A program made the position numbers and the translations under genes. DNA of 64,000 nucleotides from Camelimonas abortus. Its GTDB lineage: Bacteria; Pseudomonadota; Alphaproteobacteria; Rhizobiales; Beijerinckiaceae. Below, one piece after another: positions 32,576-41,911 of the stretch (positions are counted from its first letter, which is position 1; every line of letters begins with the position of its first letter). The stretch is taken from the NCBI RefSeq assembly GCF_042647165.1, contig NZ_JBHRUV010000030.1; one strand, given 5' to 3'. The notes below the pieces were generated by a model. That model was not told where the DNA came from and did not search any database. It saw only the letters and a list, made by a program, of their open reading frames with translations.

Positions 32576-34480
32576 ATGACTGACGCCGCCACCCACATCA
32601 GCCTCGTCAAGCCGGTGCTCGTGTTCTGCGCCGCCGCCGCCGTGGCGGTGCCGCTGTTCCGGCGCATCGGCCTCGGCGCCATCATCGGCTATCTCGTGGC
32701 CGGCGTCGCCATCGGGCCCTGGGGCCTGCAGCTGGTGTCGGAGGCCGAATCCATACGCGGCGTGGCCGAATTCGGCGTGGTGCTGCTGCTGTTCATCATC
32801 GGGCTGGAGCTGAAGCTCTCCAGCCTGTGGTCCATGCGGCGCGACATCTTCGGCCTTGGCGGCGCGCAGCTGCTGCTGTGCGGCGCGGCGCTGGCGGGCG
32901 GGACGCTGCTGGCCGGCTACGGTCCCAAGGAATCGGTCGTCGCCGGCATGGCGCTGGGGCTCTCGGCCACGGCCATCGCCCTCGGCATTCTCGGCGAGCG
33001 CGGCGAAACCCGCTCCCCCTATGGCCAGCGCGCCTTCGCGGTGCTGCTGTTCCAGGACCTGTCCATCGTGCCGATCCTGGCCATCGTGCCGCTGATGGCC
33101 AACGTCACCGCCGCCGGGCCGGAGCCGCTGTCGCAGCAGCTGGCCGACGTGGGCATGGCGGCGGGCACCATCGTCGCCATCGTGCTGGCCGGCCGTTACC
33201 TGCTGAACCCCATCTTCGCCATTCTGGCGGCGAGCGGCGCGCGCGAGGTGATGACCGCCGCGGCGCTTCTGGTGGCGCTGGGCGCGGCGGTGCTGATGGA
33301 GGCGGTGGGCCTCTCCATGGCCATGGGCGCGTTCCTCGCCGGCGTGCTGCTGGCGGAGTCGAACTTCCGCCACCAGCTGGAGGCGGACATCGAGCCGTTC
33401 CGCGGCCTGCTGCTCGGCCTGTTCTTCATGAGCGTGGGCATGTCCATCAATCTCGGCCTGGTGGCCGCCCACGCCCTCGCCCTCGCGCTCGCCGCCATGG
33501 CCATGGTGGCGCTGAAGATCGCCATCGTCTCCGGCATCGCCCGCGTCTCCGGCTCGTCGTGGACGGACGCGCTGCGCATCGGCGCGCTGCTGGCCACCGC
33601 CGGCGAGTTCGCCTTCGTGCTGTTCCCCACTGCCGAGGAATACGGCCTGCTCACCGCCGACCATTCCCAGATGCTGGTGTCGCTGGCGGCGCTGTCGATG
33701 ATGCTGGCGCCCATCGCCGCCCGGGCGATCGACGCCGTGCTGTTCCGGCGCGCGGGAGAGGCGGAGACCACGCCCGACGACGCGCCCGAGGCCGCCGGCG
33801 AGGGCGCGGAGGGCGGCGTCATCGTCATTGGTTTCGGCCGTTTCGGCCAGGTGGTGAACCAGGTGCTTCTGGCCGCCGGCGCGGACGTGACGGTGATCGA
33901 CCACAACATCGCCCGCATCCGCGAGGCGGGGCGCTTCGGCTTCCGCGTCTATTACGGCGACGGCGCCCGGCTTGACGTGCTGCACGCCGCCGGCGCCGCC
34001 CGGGCGGCGGTGATCTGCATCTGCATCGACCACGCGCCCACCGCCACCTTCATCGCCGGGCTGGCGCACGAGCACTTCCCGCAGGCGCGCACCATCGTGC
34101 GCGCCATCAACCGGCCGCACGCCATCGAGCTGATGCAGCTTCCGGTGGACTACCAGGTGCGCGACACCTTCCATTCGGCGCTGGAGCTGGGCCGGGCGAC
34201 GCTGGAGACGCTCGGCGTGACGCCGGCGCAGGCGCGCGAGCTGCAGGAGGACGTGCGCAAGCGCGACATCGCCCGCCTGGAGCTGCAGAAGGAGAGCGGC
34301 GCCATGGGCGGGGCCGAACTGCTGCACGGCGCGGCGGTGCGCCCCGAGCCGCTGCTGAAGCCGCGTCGCCAGGCCCGCGGCCTCGACGCCGCCAGCCGCG
34401 GCCTGCTGGAGCCGGCGACCGGCGAGAGCGCGTCCGACGCGCTCATCAGCGACGCCCCCCGCCATCCGCTGAGCATCTGA
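32576..34480 (+). CDS. Kef-type cation:proton antiporter (CPA2) with RCK domain
   Basis: The 634-residue protein has an N-terminal Na+/H+-exchanger (CPA2) membrane domain of about 12 helices (1-385), a short acidic linker, then a TrkA-N/RCK nucleotide-binding domain starting near 413 (V-I-V-I-G-F-G-R-F-G-Q) with V-I-D-H-N at the end of its second strand. This is the Kef layout, used for K+ efflux in response to electrophiles or pH; the glutathione-sensing of KefB/KefC cannot be judged here. The C-terminus carries an Arg/Glu-rich tail. ATG 32576 has only a GGGG-type ribosome site. Confidence 0.88.
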   Translation: MTDAATHISLVKPVLVFCAAAAVAVPLFRRIGLGAIIGYLVAGVAIGPWGLQLVSEAESIRGVAEFGVVLLLFIIGLELKLSSLWSMRRDIFGLGGAQLLLCGAALAGGTLLAGYGPKESVVAGMALGLSATAIALGILGERGETRSPYGQRAFAVLLFQDLSIVPILAIVPLMANVTAAGPEPLSQQLADVGMAAGTIVAIVLAGRYLLNPIFAILAASGAREVMTAAALLVALGAAVLMEAVGLSMAMGAFLAGVLLAESNFRHQLEADIEPFRGLLLGLFFMSVGMSINLGLVAAHALALALAAMAMVALKIAIVSGIARVSGSSWTDALRIGALLATAGEFAFVLFPTAEEYGLLTADHSQMLVSLAALSMMLAPIAARAIDAVLFRRAGEAETTPDDAPEAAGEGAEGGVIVIGFGRFGQVVNQVLLAAGADVTVIDHNIARIREAGRFGFRVYYGDGARLDVLHAAGAARAAVICICIDHAPTATFIAGLAHEHFPQARTIVRAINRPHAIELMQLPVDYQVRDTFHSALELGRATLETLGVTPAQARELQEDVRKRDIARLELQKESGAMGGAELLHGAAVRPEPLLKPRRQARGLDAASRGLLEPATGESASDALISDAPRHPLSI

Positions 34481-34567
34481 AATTGCGTCGCGCCCTCCCC
34501 TGCCGGCGGACAGGCCGGCGGGCGCCGGCGCGGCCCCTGGCCCCGCGGGACCAGTCCCGGATGACGG

Positions 34568-34599
34568 AAAAGGCCGCCGGAGCGCTCCGGCGGCCTTTT
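34568..34599. terminator. bidirectional terminator between the antiporter gene and purD
   Basis: A perfect 32-base palindrome, AAAAGGCCGCCGGAGC followed by its exact reverse complement, serves both convergent genes: each strand reads a GC stem followed by TTTT. Its distance is 88 bases after the antiporter stop and 29 bases after the purD stop. Confidence 0.9.
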
Positions 34600-34627
34600 C
34601 ATTTCCTTTCCGGCCGGGGCGCGGACG

Positions 34628-35929
34628 TCAGCCCTGCCGCGCCTTCGCCTCGCGCGCCACGGCGCGATGGCCGATGTCGCGGCGGCAGAAACCGCCGGGC
34701 CAGACGATGCGGTCCACGGCGGCGTAGGCGCGGCGCTGCGCCTCGGTGACGCTGGGGCCGCGGGCGGTCACCGCCAGCACGCGGCCGCCGCTGGCGGTGA
34801 GCGCGCCGTCAACGAGCCTGGTGCCGGCGTGGAACACCACCGCGCCGTCGCCGGCGGCCTCCTCGACGCCGCGGATCACCGAGCCGGCCTTCACCGGACC
34901 GGGATAGCCGTCCGAGGCCATCACCACGGTCAGCGCCGCCTCCGGCGACCACGCCACCTGCTCCGGCGCCAGCTGGTCAAGCCGGCCGTCGATGGCGGCC
35001 AGCATCACCTGCACCAGGTCGCCCTGGAAGCGCAGCATCAGCACCTGGCATTCGGGATCGCCGAAGCGGGCGTTGTATTCGATCAGCTTCGGCCCTTCGC
35101 TGGTGATGATCACGCCGGCGTAGAGCACGCCCACATAAGGGGTTCCGCGCGCCGCCATGCCGGCGACGGTGGGGGCGATGATGCGCTCCATCACCTGGCG
35201 GCGCACCTCGTCGGTCACCACCGGCGCGGGGGAGTAGGCGCCCATGCCGCCGGTGTTGGGGCCGCGGTCGCCGTCGAACACGCGCTTGTGGTCCTGGGCG
35301 TCGCCGAAGGGAATGAAGGTCCTGCCGTCGCTGATGGCGAAGACGCTGGCCTCCTCGCCCACCATGAACTCCTCGATCACCACCGAGGCGCCGGCCTCGC
35401 CGAGACCGCCGCCGAACATCATGTCCAGCGCCTCCTCCGCCTGGGGCACGGTTTCGGCCACCACCACGCCCTTGCCGGCGGCAAGACCGTCGGCCTTGAT
35501 GACGATGGGCGCGCCGTGGCGGCGCACATGGGCCCGCGCCGCCTCCAGACTGTCAAAACGCGCGAAGGCCGCGGTGGGAATGCCGAACTCGGCGCACAGC
35601 TCCTTGGTGAAGCCCTTTGAGCCCTCCAGCTGCGCCGCCGCCTTCGACGGTCCGAACACGCGGATGCCGGCGGCGGCGAGATCGTCGGCGATGCCGGCCA
35701 CCAGCGGCGCCTCCGGCCCCACCACCACGAGGCCGACGTTCCTGCTGCGGCAGAACTCCGCCACAGCGGCGTGATCGCTCACGTCGAGCGCGACGTTCTC
35801 GCCGGCCGACGCCGTGCCGGGGTTGCCTGGGGCGACGTAAAGCCTGTCGCACGAGGGTGAAGCGGCCAGCTTCCACGCCAGCGCATGTTCGCGACCGCCA
35901 GAGCCAATAAGCAGGATATTGATGGGCAT
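34628..35929 (-). CDS. purD: phosphoribosylamine-glycine ligase
   Basis: The 433-residue ATP-grasp enzyme joins phosphoribosylamine and glycine in purine synthesis. It begins M-P-I-N-I-L-L-I-G-S-G-G-R-E-H-A-L-A, with the G-N-P-G-T motif soon after, the ATP-grasp K-A-D-G-L-A-A-G-K-G-V, E-E-F-M-V-G-E-E-A-S and the metal-site E-Y-N-A-R-F-G-D-P-E-C-Q. An ATG two codons upstream (35935) is also possible. It uses glycine, the same metabolite that controls the gcv operon, but no riboswitch is seen here. Confidence 0.95.
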   Translation of the reverse strand: MPINILLIGSGGREHALAWKLAASPSCDRLYVAPGNPGTASAGENVALDVSDHAAVAEFCRSRNVGLVVVGPEAPLVAGIADDLAAAGIRVFGPSKAAAQLEGSKGFTKELCAEFGIPTAAFARFDSLEAARAHVRRHGAPIVIKADGLAAGKGVVVAETVPQAEEALDMMFGGGLGEAGASVVIEEFMVGEEASVFAISDGRTFIPFGDAQDHKRVFDGDRGPNTGGMGAYSPAPVVTDEVRRQVMERIIAPTVAGMAARGTPYVGVLYAGVIITSEGPKLIEYNARFGDPECQVLMLRFQGDLVQVMLAAIDGRLDQLAPEQVAWSPEAALTVVMASDGYPGPVKAGSVIRGVEEAAGDGAVVFHAGTRLVDGALTASGGRVLAVTARGPSVTEAQRRAYAAVDRIVWPGGFCRRDIGHRAVAREAKARQG

Positions 35930-36005
35930 GTTCATGCGCGGGCTTATAGAGCAAATCCGCGCCCGCTGGATAGCGGCGAGAGCGCCGCGCGCCGCCGCCT
36001 CCCGC

Positions 36006-36743
36006 TCATTCGCACGCCGGCTCGTCGCAGCGGCGCATGGCCGCCACCATCCGCCGCAGCGTCTCGCGCCCCGGATAGCCCTGCACCGCCACCCCGCCGA
36101 TGACGAACGACGGCGTCGCCGCCAGCCCCAGCGCCCGCGCCAGGCGCATCTGCGCCTCCAGCGCGGCGGCAGTGGCCGGGTCGCGGGCCATGCGCTCCAC
36201 GTCCGCCATGGTGACGCGCGCGCCGGCCGGGGCGACGGCGCTCACCCGCCCGTCGATCGCCACCCGCGCCGCCGCCAGCGCCGCGGCGCCGTCCGCCCGG
36301 CGCCGGCGCGAATACATGGCGCGGTAGAAGTCATAGGCCACCTGCGGGCCCATCAGCCGGGTCAGGGCCAGCTCCACCTTCGCCGCCTCGACCGACGCCG
36401 CCGACAGCACCGGATTGTTCATGAAGCCGATGCGCACGTCGTCGGCCTCCGCCAGCAGGGCGTGCAGGTCCTGCGCCGCCGCCTGGCACCACGGACAGTT
36501 GTAGTCATGGACCTCGACGAAGGTCACCGTGGGCTGGGCCGCGCCAGTCCACACGATGCCCGGCAGGCTGTCCAGCTCCTGGGTCAGCTCCACCGGCAGG
36601 CGCATGTTGGGCAGCTTCGCGCCGGAGGCGTCCTTCAGGTCGAACCACTGGCTGGGCCCCCCGGCCACGGCCCGGCCGGCCAGAATGGCGGTCAGCGCGC
36701 CGGCTCCGGCCGCCAGCGCCGCACGTCGGTCAATCATGGACAT
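36006..36743 (-). CDS. exported DsbA-family thioredoxin-fold protein
   Basis: The 245-residue protein has a signal peptide with an Arg pair (M-S-M-I-D-R-R-A-A-L) and a cleavage site near 27. The active site is C-P-W-C in H-D-Y-N-C-P-W-C-Q, and the cis-proline is in A-A-T-P-S-F-V-I-G-G. This is the DsbA/Com1 group of periplasmic thiol oxidoreductases or isomerases, different from the C-S-H-C protein at the start of the window. A C-terminal pair of cysteines (R-R-C-D-E-P-A-C-E) could form an extra disulfide. An ATG at 36737 is an alternative start. It is divergent from nothing obvious and may be monocistronic. Confidence 0.85.
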   Translation of the reverse strand: MSMIDRRAALAAGAGALTAILAGRAVAGGPSQWFDLKDASGAKLPNMRLPVELTQELDSLPGIVWTGAAQPTVTFVEVHDYNCPWCQAAAQDLHALLAEADDVRIGFMNNPVLSAASVEAAKVELALTRLMGPQVAYDFYRAMYSRRRRADGAAALAAARVAIDGRVSAVAPAGARVTMADVERMARDPATAAALEAQMRLARALGLAATPSFVIGGVAVQGYPGRETLRRMVAAMRRCDEPACE

Positions 36744-36889
36744 GACGGTATTCCTGCCTGCGCCTGGCTCCCTGACCGGACGCAGGACACCGATCGGCGA
36801 TCATTGCGGCGCCGGCAAGGCGCCCCCGGGGGCCGGCCGGCGGCGGGGCCGCCGCCCCTGACGCGCCTCCCGCGGCGCGGCTGGCCGCC

Positions 36890-38020
36890 TCACTGCAGCG
36901 TGGCCAGCAGGCCGGCGAACAGCCGGCCGCGGCTGGCGAGCGAGCTCACCAGGATGTGCTCGTTCAGCGTGTGGGCGCCGGCGCCGAGCGCCCCGAGCCC
37001 GTCCAGGGTCGGCACGCCGAGGGCGCCGGTGAAATTGCCGTCAGAGCCGCCGCCCTGGCTGGCGTGGGGCAGGTCGAAGCCGAGGTCCGCGGCGATGGCC
37101 CTGGCCCGTTCGTACAGCGCCATGGTCCCCGCGTCCGGCTCCCACACCGGGCGGGTGACGCCGCGGGTCACGGTGAAGCGCACGCCGTCGCGCTCGCCCT
37201 CCAGCGCCAGCATGGCGGCGACGCCGGCGTCGAGATCCTTCTGCCGGCGCGCCATGCTCAGCGCCTCGGCGGTGCAGACGCTGGGCACGCAGTTGACCCA
37301 CTGTCCGCCGTTGATGACGCCGACGCTGAAGGTGCAGTCGGCGGTGGTCATGGCCTCGATGGCGAGAATCTGGCGGGCCATTTCGCGAATGGCCGAGCGG
37401 CCGGCGGAAAGCTGCGCCCCGGCGTGGCTGGGCCGTCCCTCCGCCCGCAGGTTGAAGCGGGCGATGGCGTAACGGCCGGTGACCACGCCGTTGTCCGTGA
37501 GCGAGGGCTCGGGCACCAGCACGTAGCGGTTGCGCAGGGCCTCCTGCTCGATGAGCTCGCGGGCGGAGGGGGTGCCCACCTCCTCGTCCGGCGTGAACAG
37601 CACCGTCACCGGCAGCGGCGTCTGGACGCCGGCGCGGGCCAGCTGGCGCAGGGCCTCCAGGGCGAGATAGTTGCCGCTCTTCATGTCCATGACGCCAGGG
37701 CCGAAGCATTTGTCGCCCTCGCGCCGCACCGGCAGGCGCTCCAGCGTCCCCACCGGATGCACGGTGTCGAAGTGGCCGCAGATCAGGACGCCCGGCTCGC
37801 CGGCGCGCGGATGCGGCAGGCGGGCGCGCACGCAGCCGGCGAAGCCCATGCGGCCGGGAATGCGTTCGATGACGGCGCCCATGGCGGCGAGGTCGATGCT
37901 GGCCAGGTCCAGCATGCGGTTCACCGCGGCGGCGTCATGGGTGGGACTCTCGCACAGCACCCAGGGAATCAGCCCCTGGAGCATGGCTTCCGCGTCGAAA
38001 GGCAGGGCGGCGAAATTCAC
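36890..38020 (-). CDS. M20-family metallopeptidase (carboxypeptidase G2-like)
   Basis: The 376-residue enzyme starts at a GTG preceded by GGGGAGGAAC. Zinc ligands and catalytic residues follow the M20A pattern: G-H-F-D-T-V-H-P, the bridging aspartate in G-P-G-V-M-D-M-K-S-G, and D-E-E-V-G-T, with S-D-G-N-F-T-G near the end. The closest type is carboxypeptidase G2 or glutamate carboxypeptidase, which remove C-terminal amino acids from peptides or folate-like compounds; substrate unknown. It is divergent from the TRAP transporter genes across 191 bases, so the transporter could import its substrate. Confidence 0.85.
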   Translation of the reverse strand: MNFAALPFDAEAMLQGLIPWVLCESPTHDAAAVNRMLDLASIDLAAMGAVIERIPGRMGFAGCVRARLPHPRAGEPGVLICGHFDTVHPVGTLERLPVRREGDKCFGPGVMDMKSGNYLALEALRQLARAGVQTPLPVTVLFTPDEEVGTPSARELIEQEALRNRYVLVPEPSLTDNGVVTGRYAIARFNLRAEGRPSHAGAQLSAGRSAIREMARQILAIEAMTTADCTFSVGVINGGQWVNCVPSVCTAEALSMARRQKDLDAGVAAMLALEGERDGVRFTVTRGVTRPVWEPDAGTMALYERARAIAADLGFDLPHASQGGGSDGNFTGALGVPTLDGLGALGAGAHTLNEHILVSSLASRGRLFAGLLATLQ

Positions 38021-38161
38021 GGCGTTCCTCCCCGGGGCTGCGGCGCGCCGCGCCGCCCGCCGGCGCGGCGCGCTCCGGCGGGCCGTCGCGCAGGACGCCC
38101 GACTGGCCCCGTCATTGTCTCCGGCCGCCGCAGGGCAGGCCGGACACCTGACGATAGTCTT

Positions 38162-38189
38162 AGTTACGGCGGAAATGAAATCCGTTACT
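38162..38189. promoter_or_regulatory. candidate operator before the TRAP genes
   Basis: AGTTACGG (38162-38169) and CCGTTACT (38182-38189) form an inverted repeat with one mismatch, separated by 12 bases, between the divergent M20 and TRAP genes. The arrangement resembles a dimeric regulator site. No regulator gene is adjacent. Confidence 0.45.
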
Positions 38190-38211
38190 TCCATAATACA
38201 GGGAGGAAAGC

Positions 38212-38751
38212 ATGCAGCTGTTGTTGGGGTTCAGCCGCAGCGTCGACGGCGTGAGCCGCTGGCTCGGCCGGCTGTCCAGCGTGCTGGTTCTCGTCACCGT
38301 GCTGGTGAGCGCGGGCAACGCCGGGGTCCGCTACCTGTTCCATTACAGCTCCAACGGCCTGCTGGAGTTCCAGTGGTATTTCTTCGGCGCCATGGTGATG
38401 CTGGGCGCGTCATGGACGCTGGCCTGCAACGGACACGTGCGCGTGGACGTAATCTACGGAACGGTGTCCGACCGGGCCCGGCTGTTGATCGACATCACCG
38501 GCCTCACCGTCTTCCTGCTGCCGGTCACGGTTTTCCTCACCATCATCTGCTGGCGCTATTTCCTGGTCTCATGGCAGTCCCAGGAACACTCCCTGAACGC
38601 CGGCGGCCTGGTGCTGTGGCCGGCCAAACTGCTGCTGCCGCTCGGGTTCTTCATGCTCGTGCTGCAGGGGCTGAGCGAACTCATCAAGCGCGTGGCGGCG
38701 CTGCGCGGCCTCATCGTCCTCGACAGCAAATACGCAAAACCCCTGCAGTGA
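38212..38751 (+). CDS. TRAP transporter small permease (DctQ type)
   Basis: The 179-residue protein has four predicted membrane helices and the DctQ pattern (G-L-L-E-F-Q-W-Y-F-F-G-A-M-V-M-L-G-A then H-V-R-V-D-V-I). It pairs with the large permease downstream in a tripartite TRAP transporter that uses an ion gradient to import organic acids and related solutes. It resembles the mannitol/chloroaromatic subgroup. ATG 38212 follows GGAGGAA. No periplasmic solute-binding protein (DctP) gene lies nearby. Confidence 0.88.
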   Translation: MQLLLGFSRSVDGVSRWLGRLSSVLVLVTVLVSAGNAGVRYLFHYSSNGLLEFQWYFFGAMVMLGASWTLACNGHVRVDVIYGTVSDRARLLIDITGLTVFLLPVTVFLTIICWRYFLVSWQSQEHSLNAGGLVLWPAKLLLPLGFFMLVLQGLSELIKRVAALRGLIVLDSKYAKPLQ

Positions 38752-38794
38752 CGGGACGGACGGGAGGGTCCGGCGCGCGGGAGAGGCGGACCGG

Positions 38795-40246
38795 ATGTTC
38801 GAGTACGGCGTTTTCCCGCCCCTGATGTTCTTCGGCATGATCTGCTTCATGCTGGCCGGCTTTCCGGTCGCCTTTACGCTGGCGGCGGTGGGGCTGGCCT
38901 TCGGGATGCTCGGCGTGTGGACCGGCCATTTCAACGCCGACTTTCTTTCCGCGCTGCCGCTGCGTTTTTTCGGCGTCATCTCCAACGACCTGCTGCTGGC
39001 GATCCCGTTCTTCACCTATATGGGCGCCATTCTGGAGCGCTGCGGCCTCGCCGAAGACCTGCTTGAGGGCACGGGCAAGCTGTTCGGCGGCGTGCCCGGC
39101 GGCCTCGCCTTCGCGGTGATCGTGGTGGGCGCCATCCTCGGCGCCATCACCGGCGCGGTGGCCGCATCGGTGATCGCCATGGGCGTGATCTCGCTGCCGG
39201 TGATGATGCGCCATGGCTACGACATGCGCCTCGCCACCGGCGTCATCGCCGCCTCGGGCACCATCACGCAGCTCATTCCGCCGTCGCTGGTGCTGGTGGT
39301 GCTGGCCGACCAGCTCGGCCGCTCGGTGGGAGACATGTATCTGGGCGCCATCGGCCCGTCGCTGCTGCAGGTGCTCATCTTCCTCCTCTACGTGGCGGTG
39401 CTGGCGCTGCTGCGGCCCAACGCCATGCCGCCGCTGCCGCCGGAGGCGCGCGGCGAGCTGGACTGGCGGCTGGCGGGGCGCGTGCTGTGGGGCATGATCC
39501 CCTCGGTGGCGCTGATTTTCCTGGTGCTGGGCACGATTTTCCTTGGACTGGCCACGCCGACGGAGGCGGGCGCCATGGGCGCCGTGGGCGCGCTGGCGCT
39601 GGCGGCGCTGCACCGGCGCCTCACCTGGAGGCTGTGCTGGGAGGGCATGGAGAACACCATGCGCATCACCGCAATGGTGGTGTTCATCCTCATCGGCTCC
39701 ACCTGCTTCAGCCTGGTGTTCCAGGGCATGGACGGCGGCCGCTGGATCGAGCACATGCTCTCGCACCTGCCCGGCGGCCAGACCGGTTTCCTGATCTTCG
39801 TCAACATCTTCATTTTCCTGCTGTCGTTCTTTCTCGACTTCTTCGAGATCGCCTTCATCGTCATTCCGCTGCTGGCGCCGGCGGCGGCCAGGCTGGACAT
39901 CAACCTGATCTGGTTCGGCGTGCTGATCTGCGTGAACATGCAGACCAGCTTCATGCACCCGCCCTTCGGCTTCGCGCTGTTTTACCTGCGCGGCGTCGCC
40001 CCGCGGGAGGTGAAGAGCGCCGACATTTACTGGGGCGCCGCGCCCTGGGTGATCATGCAGCTGATCCTGGTGGCCATCGTCATCTTCTGGCCTTCGTCCG
40101 TGACCTACTGGCTGGGGGAGGTGAAGCTGATCGACGACAGTGCGGTGGAGCAGCAGTTCCGCAGTCTTGGCGGCGGGCAGGACACGCCGGCCGCCCCCGG
40201 CGGCTTCGGCGGCCAGGACGACCCGCCGCCGCTGAAATTCGATTAG
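38795..40246 (+). CDS. TRAP transporter large permease (DctM type)
   Basis: The 483-residue protein has about 12 membrane helices and the DctM layout (M-I-C-F-M-L-A-G-F-P-V-A-F-T-L near the start; G-A-I-T-G-A-V-A-A-S-V-I-A-M-G; I-P-P-S-L-V-L-V-V-L-A-D-Q; A-T-P-T-E-A-G-A-M-G). It is longer than the common 425-residue form, with extra loops and a Gly/Pro-rich tail ending P-P-P-L-K-F-D, as in the mannitol/chloroaromatic subgroup. It starts 43 bases after the DctQ gene. Substrate is unknown. Confidence 0.9.
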   Translation: MFEYGVFPPLMFFGMICFMLAGFPVAFTLAAVGLAFGMLGVWTGHFNADFLSALPLRFFGVISNDLLLAIPFFTYMGAILERCGLAEDLLEGTGKLFGGVPGGLAFAVIVVGAILGAITGAVAASVIAMGVISLPVMMRHGYDMRLATGVIAASGTITQLIPPSLVLVVLADQLGRSVGDMYLGAIGPSLLQVLIFLLYVAVLALLRPNAMPPLPPEARGELDWRLAGRVLWGMIPSVALIFLVLGTIFLGLATPTEAGAMGAVGALALAALHRRLTWRLCWEGMENTMRITAMVVFILIGSTCFSLVFQGMDGGRWIEHMLSHLPGGQTGFLIFVNIFIFLLSFFLDFFEIAFIVIPLLAPAAARLDINLIWFGVLICVNMQTSFMHPPFGFALFYLRGVAPREVKSADIYWGAAPWVIMQLILVAIVIFWPSSVTYWLGEVKLIDDSAVEQQFRSLGGGQDTPAAPGGFGGQDDPPPLKFD

Positions 40247-40658
40247 GCGCAGGGCCTGCGGCCGCCAGCACGCCCGTCGCCGCCTTTCTCTCGCCCGCCC
40301 CTTCCCCGGTCATGCCCGGGCCGGCCGCAAGGGTCCTTTACACGGCCCGGCCGCGGCGACGCGGCGCCCTCCCATGGACGCCCGCGTCATGCCCCGCCAT
40401 GACGCGGGAAATCGGGGAGCGCGAAACCGGAACAGGAAAAGCGGGAGAGGGAAAGGTAAAGGCGGCGGGCAGGAACGGCCGCGCGCGGACCGGACGCCCG
40501 GCGACGCCGCACGGCGACGACACGGCGAACGCGGAACAGGGAAACCCCGCCGGAGGGGACGCAGCCGCCGCGCCGGCGGCGGATCAACGCCTGGCGCGCA
40601 GGCCGGGCCGCCGCGCCGGGCCCGCGTGCCCGCCCCGGCCCCGCCGCCCGGGCGGACC
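40247..40658. other. intergenic region after the TRAP genes
   Basis: No protein gene is supported; reading frames here are Arg/Gly-rich and lack ribosome sites. The adjacent genes are convergent, so terminators are expected, but no clear stem plus T-run was found. Confidence 0.45.
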
Positions 40659-40865
40659 TCACCAGTGCGGCGGGCGGGTCACCGGCGCCTCGGGCGCAAG
40701 CTGCTCCTCCAGCGCCAGCAGGCGCCGCGTCAGGGCGTCCACCTTGCGCGTGAGCTGGTCGATGTCATGCCAGTGGCCGGCGACCACCTGGGACAGCTCC
40801 TCGATGGTCTTCTCCTGCTCGGCGACGCGAATCTCGAGCTCGGTGATGCGCTGCGCGTCCGTCAT
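40659..40865 (-). CDS. slyX: SlyX family protein
   Basis: The 68-residue protein is a short coiled coil followed by a Pro-rich tail ending R-P-P-H-W. The heptad-rich I-T-E-L-E-I-R-V-A-E-Q-E-K-T-I-E-E-L-S and the terminal P-P-H-W match SlyX. Function is unknown in the family. ATG 40865 follows AGGAGG at good spacing; a longer frame to 41339 has no family support. Confidence 0.9.
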   Translation of the reverse strand: MTDAQRITELEIRVAEQEKTIEELSQVVAGHWHDIDQLTRKVDALTRRLLALEEQLAPEAPVTRPPHW

Positions 40866-41202
40866 GGGAAATCCTCCTGCAAGCCGGCGCCACTCTTTCG
40901 GGCATACCCTGAAACGCGCCGCGGCTCCAGCCTGTCGCGCCAGGGCGACGGGCCGCCGCGCCCGGCCGTTCCGGCGGGGTCCGGCCCGGCGAAGCGCGGC
41001 CGGCGCGGAAGCGACGGCCGGGTCAGGCCGCCCCGCGGGCCGCCGTCGCGCCGCCTCTGGCCATGGCGGCGCCGCGCTGTCATAGTCGGCGGCGGACGCA
41101 CCCGCCGCGGCCGCCATGCCCCGGCGACGCGTCCGGTCAACGGCAGGGCGCGCCGGCCGCACGCCGCGGAGCCGGCGCCAGCCCGCGCAACAGGAGCACG
41201 CC
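40866..41202. other. divergent intergenic region (slyX / ogt)
   Basis: No protein gene is supported in these 337 bases. Promoters for both genes are expected, but none is distinct. Confidence 0.4.
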
Positions 41203-41808
41203 ATGACCGGAAATCCGTCCCGCCAGCCCGCGCGGCTGGTCCTGTCCCGTTTCCCTGCCCCAGCCGGCGTCATCCTGCTGGCGAGCGATGAAAACGGCGT
41301 GCTGCGCGCCCTCGACTGGGAGGGATATGAAGCGCGCATGCAGCGGCTGCTGCGCCGCCACTATCCGGCGCTGCGCCCCGCGGAAGGCCAGGCCCCCGCC
41401 GCCATCGCCGACGCGCTCGACGCCTATTTTTCCGGCGAGCTCGCGGCGCTGGACGCCGTGCCCGTCGCCACCAGCGGCACGCCGTTCCAGCAGCGGGTAT
41501 GGGCGGCGCTGCGCCAGATTCCGCCGGGCGAAACCCGCAGCTACGCGGAGCTGGCCACGATGGCCGGCGCCACGCCGCGGGCCGTGCGCGCCGTCGGCCA
41601 GGCCAATGGCGCCAACCCCATCGGCGTCGTGGTTCCCTGCCACCGGGTGATCGCCAGCGACGGCAGCCTCGGCGGCTACGCCGCGGGCCTGGCGCGCAAG
41701 CGCTGGCTGCTCACCCACGAAGGCGCCGCCTTCCGCGACCACGACGCGCCCGTGGCCCTGCCGCTGTTCGCCATGGCCACGGCGGCGGGCGTTCCGGCGC
41801 CGGCCTGA
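41203..41808 (+). CDS. ogt: methylated-DNA-[protein]-cysteine S-methyltransferase
   Basis: The 201-residue suicide enzyme removes methyl groups from O6-methylguanine by transferring them to its own cysteine. The active site is P-C-H-R-V in G-V-V-V-P-C-H-R-V-I-A-S-D-G-S, with F-Q-x-R-V-W near residue 96 and the helix-turn-helix region Y-A-E-L-A-T-M-A-G-A-T-P-R-A-V-R. No AraC-type Ada domain is present. ATG 41203 follows CAGGAGCACGCC. It lies divergent from slyX. Confidence 0.93.
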   Translation: MTGNPSRQPARLVLSRFPAPAGVILLASDENGVLRALDWEGYEARMQRLLRRHYPALRPAEGQAPAAIADALDAYFSGELAALDAVPVATSGTPFQQRVWAALRQIPPGETRSYAELATMAGATPRAVRAVGQANGANPIGVVVPCHRVIASDGSLGGYAAGLARKRWLLTHEGAAFRDHDAPVALPLFAMATAAGVPAPA

Positions 41809-41911
41809 GACGCGCCGCCCGCGCCGGCCGGCGAAGCGCCCGCAAAAAAGCAGGCCGGCGCGGCGGACTGCGCGGCGCGCACGCCGGGCGGGGTGACGCT
41901 CGCCGCCGGGC

